From assembly GCA_905183005.1 (NCBI GenBank), contig CAJJDO010000086.1, forward strand, positions 124,001-188,000: a stretch of DNA of 64,000 nucleotides, read 5' to 3'. The stretch comes from Paramecium pentaurelia (lineage: Eukaryota > Ciliophora > Oligohymenophorea > Peniculida > Parameciidae). Within the stretch, counting starts at the first letter, position 1. Every line of letters begins with the position of its first letter. The position numbers and the translations under genes were made by a program. Shown in pieces: positions 12,168-24,105 of the stretch. A model generated the notes under the pieces. It did no database searches and was not told where the DNA came from. It saw nothing but the letters and a program-made list of their open reading frames with translations.

Positions 12168-15008
12168 ATGGAAGATAATCAAAATGGAATTTAATTTGTA
12201 TTGAATTATGATAAAATTGTTCCTATTCTATGTTTTATATTATTAAAGACCTGAATAAATTATCAGTAGAAATTTTTCAATATTCCAGAACAAATTATAA
12301 TTAATTTAAATAATATGATACGATCGATTACATCCCATCTTAGAAGAGCAACTCATCTAAACTAGACCTTAAAATACATGCCATAGTATCTCTTATCTGA
12401 GAACGTCAAGGAAAAGTAATTAAGAGAAAATGACATGCTTTGGATTGCAGCTAATGCAGAGTAATCAAATGTTCAATATTTATTAGTGACAAAAGGTGCT
12501 CTATCATCGAGATTCAAAAATTCATATAAGAAGAACCTATGCTTGAATAATCTCCTATAAGACTCATGGATTTAGGAAATAATTACTTTCGACATATCAA
12601 TCCCAGAAAAAAAAAGACTATGCTTTAACTCTTAGATGCCTATGTTGATAACTTGACTCAAGAAGAAGCTTAATTATTCTAAGATGCCTTGTCCATCTAC
12701 TTTGATAATACTTATTAAGGGAAAGACATGGAGGCCTTGAGTTGTGAAGAAAAGGATTTGCCAGAACCATTATTGTGGCACATCTATAGCTTAATGATAT
12801 TTGATAGATTGAGTAGTCATTATGCTCGATATGAATATCTTGACTAATTCAGAATTATCGAATATTTTAATCAACGAGATAAAGTACTAATATATTTATA
12901 TATAAAATTTTAGTCTAAAATCAATCGAGTGAAGTATGTATTTACTTCTCATCCAACTTAACCAAATTCATTGACTTAGTTGATTGCTATAAGTAGAATG
13001 CTACAAGGGATTGAATAAAATGATTACAAGTATCTTAAGTATGCTGCTAAGTTATTTATTTAATCCAATAAATAACGAGTTTTTAATGTAATCATCCACC
13101 TTTATATATTATAGAAAGTGTCTTACATTGAGGAATCATTAATTTATCATACCTAATATTTACCTAATCTTATTAAGGCTGTAGCTCAAGCTTATGAATT
13201 AGGTTTGTAGCACCCTGAAGAATATTTTGAGACTCCAGGTACTTGGTTGACATTTGATTTCGATAATCATCCAGGAATGGTAAGCATTTTATATATATTT
13301 CTTAGGAAATTGGTATTATGACTTATACACATGGTTTGACAATTGACTTAACCTTATAATAATATAAAGAATACATTTCTGAAGCAAAATTAGACGAGAA
13401 TGAAGATTTTAAACAAATTTTAGAATTATATTAATAAGCTTTAGAATATAGTAAAAGCTTAAGGGATTTAAGTGATAAATTTAGAGTTAAGAAAGAGATA
13501 TCCCTTGAAGAATTCTATTAATAAATGCCTATCTTTAATATCAAAAAAATAGAGGATTAAATTAATCAAATTCTTGATCACATTCTGACAAAGAATGATG
13601 ATTCTAAAGACTATTTTATAGCATTAAAATTGAAAAAACTTTATTCAATTTTCAGATTAACAGGAGTATTGGGACAAATTAGATTAGCTGGTGAAGATTT
13701 AACAGATGTATTAATTCTTATATATATTTAAGATTAATAAAATCAAACCGATGATTAAAAATATATTCAAAGAAATTTCTCTTTTAAATGCCAATGGATA
13801 AGCAGCAGATATGGTTATTATTGCTAATTTCTAAACTTAATCATAATATGATTTAGTGAATGATCTTATCAATCTATATAAGGTTTAGAATGTAGAAATA
13901 GTACCTTTGTTAGAAACCTTTTCATCAACAAATAATACTGATTCTAAAATAACTATGATTGCAAGTAGTGACACACGATAAAGAGATGGATTAATCTTGA
14001 CTGAACTTAGAAATATGAGAGAATACAAAAGGAATCCAGAAAAGTACATTTACATGGGGTAAGGTATTACTCCAGAAAGAGGAGGTGGACCATATACTTT
14101 GATCCATACAAAATATTAAGCTTTAACTAGAGCACAACGAAAAAGACATATAAGAACAATTTAAGGTCACTATTTTACATCAGAATTTGCCAGTGAAGAT
14201 GTTGCTTTCACTTTTTTGTTAAATGGATTAGCCAATATTAATTATAGTGATGATTTCGAACCTACTTATGAATATATGGATTTTTTGTTTGAATTAGGTA
14301 AATGATATGTATAAAGTAGATAATGTAATTGGAGTTCCTTAAAGAGCTATGTAAAAGGCTAAGGAATACAATGACTTGTATGTGAAAAATTAAGTTGTCA
14401 GAACTATGGTGGAGTCTTTCAATTTTGCAGGAAGTAGAGAGATTGCTAGACCCTTCGAAAGTATAAAAAGTTAGAGAGCCATCGTTCAAGCTTATTGTAA
14501 TAGTGACAGATGCTCCTTTACTCATCCAGAATTAGCTTATTGGGATAGAGTTCCAGAAGAATTGATCAACAAAATTGCAACCTATTATTATAATAATCAT
14601 CCTCATATGAAATACATGCTTTACATGTATGCTTTGATGGCTAGAAGATGTGATTTAGATTTTGCAAAACAAGAAGTAGGATTGGACTCAACTAATCCTT
14701 ATTTTTAAGCAATTTAAAAGGGAAGAGCAGCCTTGATGAAAATTTTAGATCAATTAGGTCTTGGTGACAATAGTACTCCAATGATTGCTATTTGGAAATA
14801 ACATTTAGGATGTTAATTATAATCAATGAATATGGAAGTTAATTAGAAATTTTCAACATTTAGAACTTTGAATTAATTACAATTGTATTAGGCAAAGAAA
14901 ATGGTCAAACATGGAATTTTAGAAACTGATATGGTTGCAAGTTAACGAAAATTAAGAATTTTACAATCAACATTAGCAAACATGACATCTTTTGCTGGTA
15001 AGGGCTGA
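12168..15008 (+). CDS. Divergent phosphoenolpyruvate carboxylase
   Basis: Would catalyse PEP + bicarbonate to oxaloacetate (anaplerotic CO2 fixation). Motifs run in family order: FTSHPTQ (catalytic-His motif, usually TAHPTE), TWLTFDFDNHPGM in place of GSWMGGDRDGNP, LGQIRLAGED in place of VRIDIRQES, VEIVPLLETF, MIASSDTRQRDG in place of MIGYSDSxKDAG, ERGGGP, TIQGHYFTSEFASE, and GSREIARPFESIKSQRAI matching the GSRPAKR...ESLRAI block. Introns: 12461-12486, 12884-12913, 13280-13305, 13708-13732 and 14298-14319, with two less sure ones near the start (12232-12248, only 17 nt, and 12386-12410). These give 890 codons, normal for the family. Several active-site blocks have changed (the first GRGG is missing, and the C-terminus is FAGKG instead of the usual AAGMRNTG type), so activity is uncertain. 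The first about 70 residues are the least sure part. Confidence 0.8.
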
Positions 15009-15284
15009 ATTAATGATTTTAAAATTTAAATAAAGATCATCATTTTTTATAAATGTTTTCTTATCTTTTTGTAAAATAGAAAAAATAAAAACACTGTTAA
15101 TAGCAAGATTTTTACTATTTAACTATCTAATCATATTGCTAATTGTAGGAAACTTGATGTTTTTGAATGATCATCTATTTTCTAAAGCCAGCAATCAGTA
15201 AATATTTTTACTAAAAGTTATAATTAATCACATAATTGGTTCATTCTAATTTATAATTTTAGTTTGTTATTTATAATTTTCTCT

Positions 15285-15479
15285 TCAATGATTGTTAATA
15301 TTTTTAAATTATTAAGCTGACCATTCAACATAAGGCAAATATTCCTTTTTTTCACCATATAATCTGACTTTTTGATCTTTAATAAAATTTAATAGCCAAG
15401 TCCCTCTTAACCAAAAACTTGGTAAAAAGTGTAATATAAAACCAAAAATCAATTAATAATTTATTAAATTTTTATACAT
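15285..15479 (-). CDS. Small one-helix membrane protein, 64 aa
   Basis: A TGA-terminated frame starting MYKNLINYQLIFGFILHFLP and followed by SFWLRGTWLLNF. It has a single hydrophobic segment (residues 9-25) and a charged tail (KDQKVRLYGEKKEYLPYVEW). The W/G/P/Y-rich composition is unlike random AT-rich DNA and resembles small mitochondrial-complex or other single-pass subunits, but I recognise no family. It converges on the carboxylase gene (277 bp between stops). Its ATG is only 16 bp from the divergent ATG of the TPR gene. Confidence 0.5.
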
Positions 15480-15495
15480 CTTTTTCATCTACTAA

Positions 15496-16624
15496 ATGTT
15501 TAAGTCTATTGAAAAAGTTTCATACGATTACAAGCGTTGTATTGAAATAATATCAGAAGAAGAAGGGTCTAAAAAACAGTTAAATATATATGTCTAAAAT
15601 TTTAGGGTTAAAATTAAAGAACTTGAATCATCTAATGAATAAATTTATGATGATTCTGCTCGTCATTAGGTATCTATGGAGAGAGGTAAATACTTTTTTT
15701 TAAAGAAGGTCTATTAAATAAGGGAAAGGGAAATATTGATTAAGCCTTCAAAGATTATGAATAGTCAATTTAAATTAATCCATCATCTGCTCTTGTATAT
15801 AATAATAGAGGTTAATCACAAAAATTAACTTTAGGTGTATTATATCATGAATTGGGTGACAAATAATCAGCATTAAACGATTTTAGTTAAGCAATAATAC
15901 TTAATCCTAAATTATCTGTAGCTTATTTTAACAGAGGTGAGTTAGTGTTTCTAAATTAGGTTTAATATATTAAGAAATGGGTAATTGTGTAGAAGCATTG
16001 AGTGGTTATAGTTAAGCAATAACACATGACTCTAAATTTTCATTAGCGTTCTTTAAGAGAGGTGATATATTAAACTTTAGATTAGGTGTATTATATGAAG
16101 AAATGGGAAATAGAGAAAATGCATTGAGTGATTGTAATTAGGCAATACTACATGATCCTCAACTATCTTAAGCCTTTATAAGGAGAGGTGATATGTAAAC
16201 TCTAGATTAGGTTTATTATATGAAGAAATGGGTAATAAAGAAAATGCATTGAATGATTATAATTAAGCAATACTACATGATCCTCAACTATCTTAAGCCT
16301 TTCTAAGGAGAGGTGATTTATAAACTCTAGATTAGGTTTATTATATGAAGAAATTGGAAATAGAGAAAATGCATTGAGTGATTATAATTAGGCAATATTA
16401 CATGATCCTCAATTATCTCAAGCCTTTTTAAGGAGAGGTGATTTATAAACTCTAGATTAGGTGTATTATATGAAGAAATAGGTGATAAAGAAAAGGCATT
16501 TAATGATTATTGTTCAGCCCTACAACTTGATCCTAATTGTGCTCCTGTTTAAATTAGCAATGGTGAATTATAAATGCTAATAGTTTGCCTGTTATCTAAA
16601 ATAATCAGTAATCAAGTTAAATGA
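15496..16624 (+). CDS. Tetratricopeptide-repeat protein with one intron per repeat
   Basis: The start MFKSIEKVSYDYKRCIEIIS leads a short charged N-terminus, then about seven 34-residue TPR units of the type RGLLYEEMGNKENALNDY + NQAILHDPQLSQAFLR. TPRs form helical-hairpin scaffolds for protein binding. Introns: 15686-15705, then 15811-15834, 15937-15959, 16062-16085, 16188-16210, 16313-16335 and 16438-16460. The last six sit at the same codon position (inside the Gly codon of R-G) of successive repeats, 125-126 bp apart. Spliced length is exactly 323 codons. A possible extra 21-nt intron near the end (from about 16562) changes nothing in frame. The last four repeats and their introns are nearly identical, so the array grew recently by tandem DNA duplication. 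Confidence 0.85.
15811..16460 (+). repeat. Tandem array of TPR exon + intron units, period 125-126 bp
   Basis: Six consecutive units each hold 102 nt of coding sequence and a 23-24 nt intron. Introns 5 and 6 are identical and intron 4 differs from them by a base or two, while intron 1 is more divergent. This fits stepwise expansion toward the 3' end. Exonic TPR repeats alone would not need identical introns. Confidence 0.85.
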
Positions 16625-17228
16625 TTGAGTATTTTACAGTTCTAAATCTTAGAATGCTACTTTATTATCCCTTTTCTTTCAAAGAGTTAAAAGATAGTCT
16701 TTTTATTTTCAATTAAATCTTCGAATTTCTAAACTTCACCGCATTATTCAATTCTTTTATGGGCTTGACTAGTTTTTTTAAATACTGATAATCATCACTA
16801 AAGTTGGTTATAATTCTGTTTTATCAACTTGGCTTGAACTCTGAAACTCTAATACTTACTTTCCCCCCTTTCTTTCAAAAAGAATTCTTAAATTATTAAT
16901 TCAATAAAAGAAGAAAATTCAATTTTTTAAATATTAATTTAAATTTAAAATAATAATATAATTTTTCAGAAAAAACTTCAAATAACAAATAGACATATGT
17001 GATATTTAATTAAATAAATTCATCAACTAAATGAGATATAAGGTTACAGTTTTCTTCAAAAGAAAATGCTTTCCAAAATATTAAAGAAGTATTAAATTTT
17101 AAATAAGGATAAAAAATATTTGTACTGAAAGGAAATAAAATAAATAGCTGATAACTGGTAAAATTACATAAATATTTAATAATTCATATAGTGTGCAATG
17201 CTGGTTTTGACGGTTGTATTGTAAGTGA
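16625..17228. other. Intergenic, no feature recognised
   Basis: AT-rich DNA between the TPR gene and the weak ORF near 17.3 kb. I see no motif, tRNA or clear coding frame. Confidence 0.4.
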
Positions 17229-17321
17229 AATAGGATATTGAAGAAATAATAGGTTTACTCAAAACTTTAAAGGTGTAAAAATCACTTCTCTGATGCTTTT
17301 TTAGCTGTATAATAATTTAAG

Positions 17322-17798
17322 ATGAGAATTCCATCTTAAAACTTCATGTGCCATTTCTATGAAATACCCCTTCAGACTTTTCTGAAATTTATTACACAGA
17401 ATGGTCAGAAAATTGACAGCCTTTTTCTTTATAATTTCAACAATTTTGCCTCCTTCTTAACTACTGATCATATTAATTCTCATTCTTCTTCATTAGAATT
17501 AAAAATTGTATCTTATTAATTAAATATGTATTAGTCTTTTTTTAAAACAATATTCAACTGTGAATATACTTAAAGAAATGTTTAAAAAAATATCTATTAA
17601 AACTTAGATTTTGAGATGGAGTTTTATGAAATAGCCATAATTGATGAGAAGTATTTTCCTATAGATATTATGGTTATACTAGAAAAAAAAGGATATTAAA
17701 ACAAATGTTTCACATTTATTATTCTAAAAGGAACTAATAATCGAGATTAAGACCAATATTATTATTTTCATTGTTTTATTAAACTTAATCGGAGATGA
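17322..17798 (+). CDS. Unrecognised ORF, 158 aa; possibly an exon of a longer gene
   Basis: The TGA-free frame starts at 17229 and its first ATG is at 17322 (MRIPSQNFMCHFYEIPLQTF). It is rich in F, Y, N and acidic residues, includes EFYEIAIIDEKYFPIDIM near 17.63 kb, and ends in KLNRR-TGA. More coding-looking stretches follow downstream in other frames (EQAVRNQVNDKAYEIQFEKT near 17.93 kb; DIEFLGETNLNYINQEVSFW near 18.15 kb), as expected of either a multi-exon gene or a decaying one. I could not place introns that join them. No family is recognised, and the frame length alone is only modestly above chance. Confidence 0.35.
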
Positions 17799-18635
17799 AA
17801 CTAATTTTTACTTATTATTTTTGCATTTCAAGGAAACTTTTTTGACATTGTCAAGGATTGTTCGAATTGATAGAATTTGAATTGTCTATGATCTAAGAAG
17901 TTTTTGTTTAATAATAGAATAAGCAGTAAGAAATTAAGTTAATGACAAAGCATATGAGATATAATTTGAAAAAACAATTTATTACACGTATGTAAAATTT
18001 ATAATACTTTAATTAATATTCAATTAAAATTTATTAGTCTATACTTTTAGATGAAATTATGATAAGAAGTTAGATATATTATATTAATATTCATTTTTGG
18101 AGATAAAATAGAGAAAACCTATAATTTAGTTTTCAATTAATAGGATATTGAATTTTTAGGGGAAACAAATCTAAATTACATCAATTAGGAAGTTTCATTT
18201 TGGTTATAAAATAATTTGGATCTTCATGTCTCAGTGATTATATTTTCTCTTTTCCATCTTAAAATTTCTGTATTCAAATTATTATCTTCTTACTGATTTT
18301 CACCTATTAATAATTAGAGAATTAATTTATTTTAACTGTTATTTTCAATTTTAATTATTTATAACAACTAGAAAGCTCATCTTGATTAAAATTAAAGACT
18401 CTATACTAATAATTAAGCGAATGATTTTATTTTGAAAAATAAATAAAAAATTATAAGTTGCTACTTTAACAGATAATTAATTATTAAATGATTATCTATT
18501 TAATTACATCATTCCTATTTAAATATACCAAATAAAAACAGCCAAAAAATTAAAAAAACTTCTACCCTCTCTAGCAAAAATTAGTATACTACAATCTAGA
18601 TATAGGTTTGTAGTAAAATATAGAAAATATAAGCA
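17593..18635. repeat. First copy of a 1,043-bp tandem duplicate (join artefact)
   Basis: Repeated at 18637-19679 (offset 1,044) across a single N at 18636. It covers the end of the weak ORF and the coding-looking fragments after it. Confidence 0.9.
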
Positions 18636-18636
18636 N

Positions 18637-19679
18637 TCTATTAAAACTTAGATTTTGAGATGGAGTTTTATGAAATAGCCATAATTGATGAGAAGTATTT
18701 TCCTATAGATATTATGGTTATACTAGAAAAAAAAGGATATTAAAACAAATGTTTCACATTTATTATTCTAAAAGGAACTAATAATCGAGATTAAGACCAA
18801 TATTATTATTTTCATTGTTTTATTAAACTTAATCGGAGATGAAACTAATTTTTACTTATTATTTTTGCATTTCAAGGAAACTTTTTTGACATTGTCAAGG
18901 ATTGTTCGAATTGATAGAATTTGAATTGTCTATGATCTAAGAAGTTTTTGTTTAATAATAGAATAAGCAGTAAGAAATTAAGTTAATGACAAAGCATATG
19001 AGATATAATTTGAAAAAACAATTTATTACACGTATGTAAAATTTATAATACTTTAATTAATATTCAATTAAAATTTATTAGTCTATACTTTTAGATGAAA
19101 TTATGATAAGAAGTTAGATATATTATATTAATATTCATTTTTGGAGATAAAATAGAGAAAACCTATAATTTAGTTTTCAATTAATAGGATATTGAATTTT
19201 TAGGGGAAACAAATCTAAATTACATCAATTAGGAAGTTTCATTTTGGTTATAAAATAATTTGGATCTTCATGTCTCAGTGATTATATTTTCTCTTTTCCA
19301 TCTTAAAATTTCTGTATTCAAATTATTATCTTCTTACTGATTTTCACCTATTAATAATTAGAGAATTAATTTATTTTAACTGTTATTTTCAATTTTAATT
19401 ATTTATAACAACTAGAAAGCTCATCTTGATTAAAATTAAAGACTCTATACTAATAATTAAGCGAATGATTTTATTTTGAAAAATAAATAAAAAATTATAA
19501 GTTGCTACTTTAACAGATAATTAATTATTAAATGATTATCTATTTAATTACATCATTCCTATTTAAATATACCAAATAAAAACAGCCAAAAAATTAAAAA
19601 AACTTCTACCCTCTCTAGCAAAAATTAGTATACTACAATCTAGATATAGGTTTGTAGTAAAATATAGAAAATATAAGCA
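18637..19679. repeat. Second copy of the 1,043-bp duplicate
   Basis: Matches 17593-18635 throughout. Its right end lies 73 bp from the stop of the cysteine-repeat membrane gene. Confidence 0.9.
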
Positions 19680-19751
19680 TAAGTTAAAAAAGATATGAAA
19701 AATATATTTTATAATTTTTATGGTTTAACTATAATTCACTTTCAATAATAG

Positions 19752-22700
19752 TCATTAAAATAATTGACTACTAACAACTTATGAGTCTTTTCTTAATTTG
19801 TATATAAATTTTAAAAACTCCCAAAAGATCAAAATTAATTCTATTATTATCCCTTTAGATAATATAATTATTTGAATCAAACCCAGTAGAATTTTTTTCT
19901 CTTCATTAAAATATTCTTTAAACTCTTCTATGTATAAAAATGAACTAATGATAAAAGTTAATACTGATATCTCAACTACCATTTAAATAATATAATTCTT
20001 TTAATTAAAAATAAAACGATAATTATATATGAATCTAATCTAAAAAATGCTTGTCAGAAAGAGTAATCCTAATTAAAGTATCTAGGAATTTTAAACATAA
20101 ATCAAAAATGTTAAAAAGAAAAATTGTCTACTAAAACTTAGAATTTCAAACCTTAACATCTTATTGATCTGTGTAAATTTATATTTAACTTTGAAAATAT
20201 TTAGTAAGATAATAAAATAAAGAATAAGAATTATGCTTGCTATAATAAGTTGTAAAATATCTAAGTAATTTTGAGTTTATATGTTTCGTGTATACAATAA
20301 TGTTTTAAATATCATATCCCAACCATTTAAAAGTAAGGATTTTTATATTCCTTAAAAAGATATATAATTTTCCAATTTAAGCAGAGCTAAACAAATGTTA
20401 TAAAAGGATTTGCTAAATTTGAAAATTATCTTTGAATTTATATATTATGATAAAGATGACATAAAATAAAAGTACTTTTAACAAAAAATCGATTTATACA
20501 TATCATTTTTAATCCATTTAAACAACAGAATAAGGAATAAAAATATTAAACATTAAATTATTTGGCATTAAAGATTGATGATTAAACTTGAGTTTTATTT
20601 GTATAAATTAAACTTTCCATCTGAATATTCTTAATTTGATTCAATATTGATAAATTTTTAAAATTATTGAAATTGCATAAAATCTAATAGTGGTTGAACA
20701 GTTATCATATCATTTATAGAAAAATAAATCTCTAGATTTTCAGGAAATTAGAGATTGATGTATCTTAAGTATTACTAAAATTACAGAATTCCCAAAATTT
20801 CAACAAATAACTCTCCACTTCCTAATAGAAGATTTACACCAGTAATTCCAGACAAACCATATATTATATATTAATTAAGGCTTTTTAACTTATTTGAATA
20901 ATCTTTTTATTTTTCATCTAGATATGTTGGATATTATAATGTTATAGATCTTTCGAAGTCTTCTAAAGCAGCATTATTTATATTAACAACTGTCTGATTT
21001 AATAATATTTTCAGGATTGGTCTAAATTCAAGTAATTAGTAAACTTCTATTTAAACAACATATTCTCCAAAACTCATATATAATCCAACATCCTAAATTA
21101 TATTTAAACTACTATTCCATTTCTTCTTATCTATATTTAATAATTCAAAATTTATAGTTTCTGATAAAAGTTAATTTGTTAGTATCTTTACTTATTCATT
21201 AAATTAGATGCTTATATATTATTTATTTTAAGTCATATTGAGATAATTAATTACTAAGTTTGGAGCCTTGACATATGTGCATTAACTAGGAGAATCTCTA
21301 ATTATTGTGATGCATTTCCAATTTTATTAAATTAAACAATCTTAACATCCATCGGCTGGTTAATCATTTCCATCATCACATTTCTCTTATTCTTAAAGTA
21401 ATCCGTTTCCGCATTAATTAACACATTGATCATCTATTAAAATGAAGTTTCTTTGACATAAAATATTTAAGGGATTCTTAATTTCATCTTTATTTTTATC
21501 TATATCTTAATTCTAATTATTTAAATATTCTATTTATTAACATTAAGCTGTTTGATTATTTAAGATATATTAATTATCACATTTTTTACAAAATCCTCCT
21601 TTTTCACAATCAAGACAGCCTAATGAACATTCATATTTACATTAATAACATCCATCATTTGGTTCAATATTTCCATCATCACAATCTTCAAATCCAGCTA
21701 TAATAATTCCATCACCACAGATTGGTATACATGATTATCCTTCTAACTGATAATGGTCTTAACAAATAATACAAACTTAGTAATTTAAGCATATAAGACA
21801 ATTAGATTTGCATTCAAGTTGGCAATCAAAACATCCATCATTTTTAATCTAATTTCCATCATCACATTATTCAGATGAATATTAAACAATTAATCCATCT
21901 CCACAAATAGAATAACATTTATTATCTCTAAGTTCCCATCCTATCTCACAAAACTAACATTTCTAATCTATACAAAGTTAACATCTTAAATCACAATTTT
22001 ATTAACATTTGTAGCATCCATCAAATTAAATATTATTTTAATCATCACATATTTCAAATTGTTAAATGATACCATCATTACATATAGGTATGCACTTTTG
22101 CCTGTTTAAAGAAAATTCAAATCCATCCACACATTGTAAACAAATTCCAAATTAACAAATTTAACAAAATTCTATACATTTATATTTGCATTAGTAACAA
22201 GAATAATTAGATATTAGATTAGCATCATCACATTCCTCTTAACCTTAAATTATTCCATCACCACATATAGGAATACAATTTTCTAGAAATTCATCTTAAA
22301 TCCAACCTTCTCTGCAAATCAGGCATGTATCATAAACTTATTCCAAACAACCTTCTTTAAAACTTTAAATTTGTACTTCTGACTTAGAGTAAAATAATTC
22401 AAAATCTCTTATCTTACTATAAATTGAATTTGATTAAGTTTTAATATCCAGTAAAAGCTCAGAACCATAATGATTTTTTATTAATATTTCTACTAAATAA
22501 TTGGTACTAATAGTTTATTTACCATATACATAGTCTACTATTATAGTATTCCAATCATCTTTAAAAAACCTTATTAATATATATTCATGAGGAGGTATTT
22601 AAGTAGAATATGTAATTTGAGTAAATTCGACAAATTCGCATCTTCCACAAAATAAGTTAGTAATATAATTTGTTGCGAAAGTCCATCCATCAAAATTCGT

Positions 22701-23292
22701 AATCAACTTATGATTAAATGAATATTAATGCAATGTCCAATATAATTAATAATTAGGATAATTCTCAATGCATCCAGCACTTTCATACTAACATTTAATG
22801 ATACTTAAAGTGAATGATTTCAATCCTCCATTATAAAATTTTGAATCTATCCAAATAGATCTTCTGTTATGAGAATAAATTAAAGAAATAGTATGTATTT
22901 ATTCTGAATTTGAATTACCACAAATATTATTTTAATCAGATACCACTAACGCATAATCCATTCTTATAAAATTGATTGCAAAATAAAGAGGAGCATAATC
23001 ATCAATTCTTTGGAATTAACAATAATAATTACCTTAAAAATTCTGCCTCCATTTTAATATGAGAATGAGGTTCTAAATCAACAAATATCCTGCTAATAAA
23101 AAAAAAATTATTAGGTGAACCGAAATATTTATGCACTCCACAAGTAAAGAAATTAGAATAACCTTCTAAATCTTCCCATCCTATTAAATATCTATAAATT
23201 AATAAATTACCATCTATTATGTTAAAATTTGCTTAAAACTGATAAATCACTGTTTGATAAGTTGCATTAACTAATAAAAAGAGTAGTATCAT
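19752..23292 (-). CDS. DUF4215-like cysteine-repeat surface protein with C-terminal membrane helices
   Basis: The start MILLFLLVNATYQ is a short signal peptide. A region of about 280 residues follows, then about six repeats of the type CGDGIIxxxEECDDGNxxxxDGCxxCxxxC (for example PICGDGIIIAGFEDCDDGN and QCGNGLLQEQEKCDDGND). These match the DUF4215 / Myxococcus cysteine-rich repeat pattern that is expanded in ciliates. A linker and several hydrophobic helices toward the C-terminus (for example IISSFLYIEEF, IQIIILSKGIIIELILIF) complete it. One 25-nt intron (23008-23032) leaves exactly 1,172 codons. The cysteines probably form disulphides outside the cell. The domain plan resembles the two giant proteins in this window, but with a different repeat. 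Function unknown. Confidence 0.87.
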
Positions 23293-24105
23293 AAAAAAGA
23301 ATTTTAATATTTCAAAATAAATTAAATGTACATAAATTAAGATAAAAGACAGATTATTAATTTATAAACAAATAAAAATAAAATTGAGAATTCAATTCAT
23401 TGTTCTCAACTAATAGTCTAATAAGAAAGATTTTTCCTTTTAAAATACTTTTAAGAGTATTTAGAATTTCAAACTACATCGAGGCTAGATCAAAATGTAC
23501 AAATATTTCCTTTAATTTTTTTATTTCAAAAGAATGTTTTAGTTAGCCTAAAATTACGAATGAAAAGTTGGTTAATATATAATTTTATGGCTGTTGCAGG
23601 TATAAATCATCTTCCTTGATTCCTATTCTAATCAAGAAAATTAAACAATAATTTACTAAAATATTGAAAAAAAATATGATTTTTTTACACTTAATGACTG
23701 GAAGACTTTTTTGCAGAAAAATGGGAAGAAAGTAATTTGACAATTCTATTAGCCTTCAAAATGATTTTTTGATTCTCTTTGTTTATTTGAGTTGAGATCC
23801 TATCTCAATAATTTAATAATTGAATTGTTACTAGTATTGAAATCAATATGAATCAAAAATGATCTTTTTTGTTGATATTTGCAAATTCTGAGCTTGTTTT
23901 ATTTTGTGGAGAATTAATTTAGAACTAATAGAATTTTTTCCAAAGATTAGAAATTTCGAAATATTAGATTTCTCTTGAAATATTTTTAGTATTGAAAATA
24001 ACCAATTATATCATTATTGAATTGATGGAAAAGAGATTATAATCAAATGATACAGATATAATTATTAATAATTTATATATTTTTTCGCATTATAAATAAT
24101 AATTA
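23293..24105. other. Intergenic, no gene seen
   Basis: AT-rich DNA between the start of the cysteine-repeat gene and the stop of the VLIG/vWA gene. It should contain the promoter of the former and the 3' end of the latter. No structure stands out. Confidence 0.45.

Noticed and set aside
15811..16460. CRISPR-like array with a regular 125-bp period
   Set aside because: The units translate to TPRs with introns, and the host is a eukaryote. It is a protein repeat.
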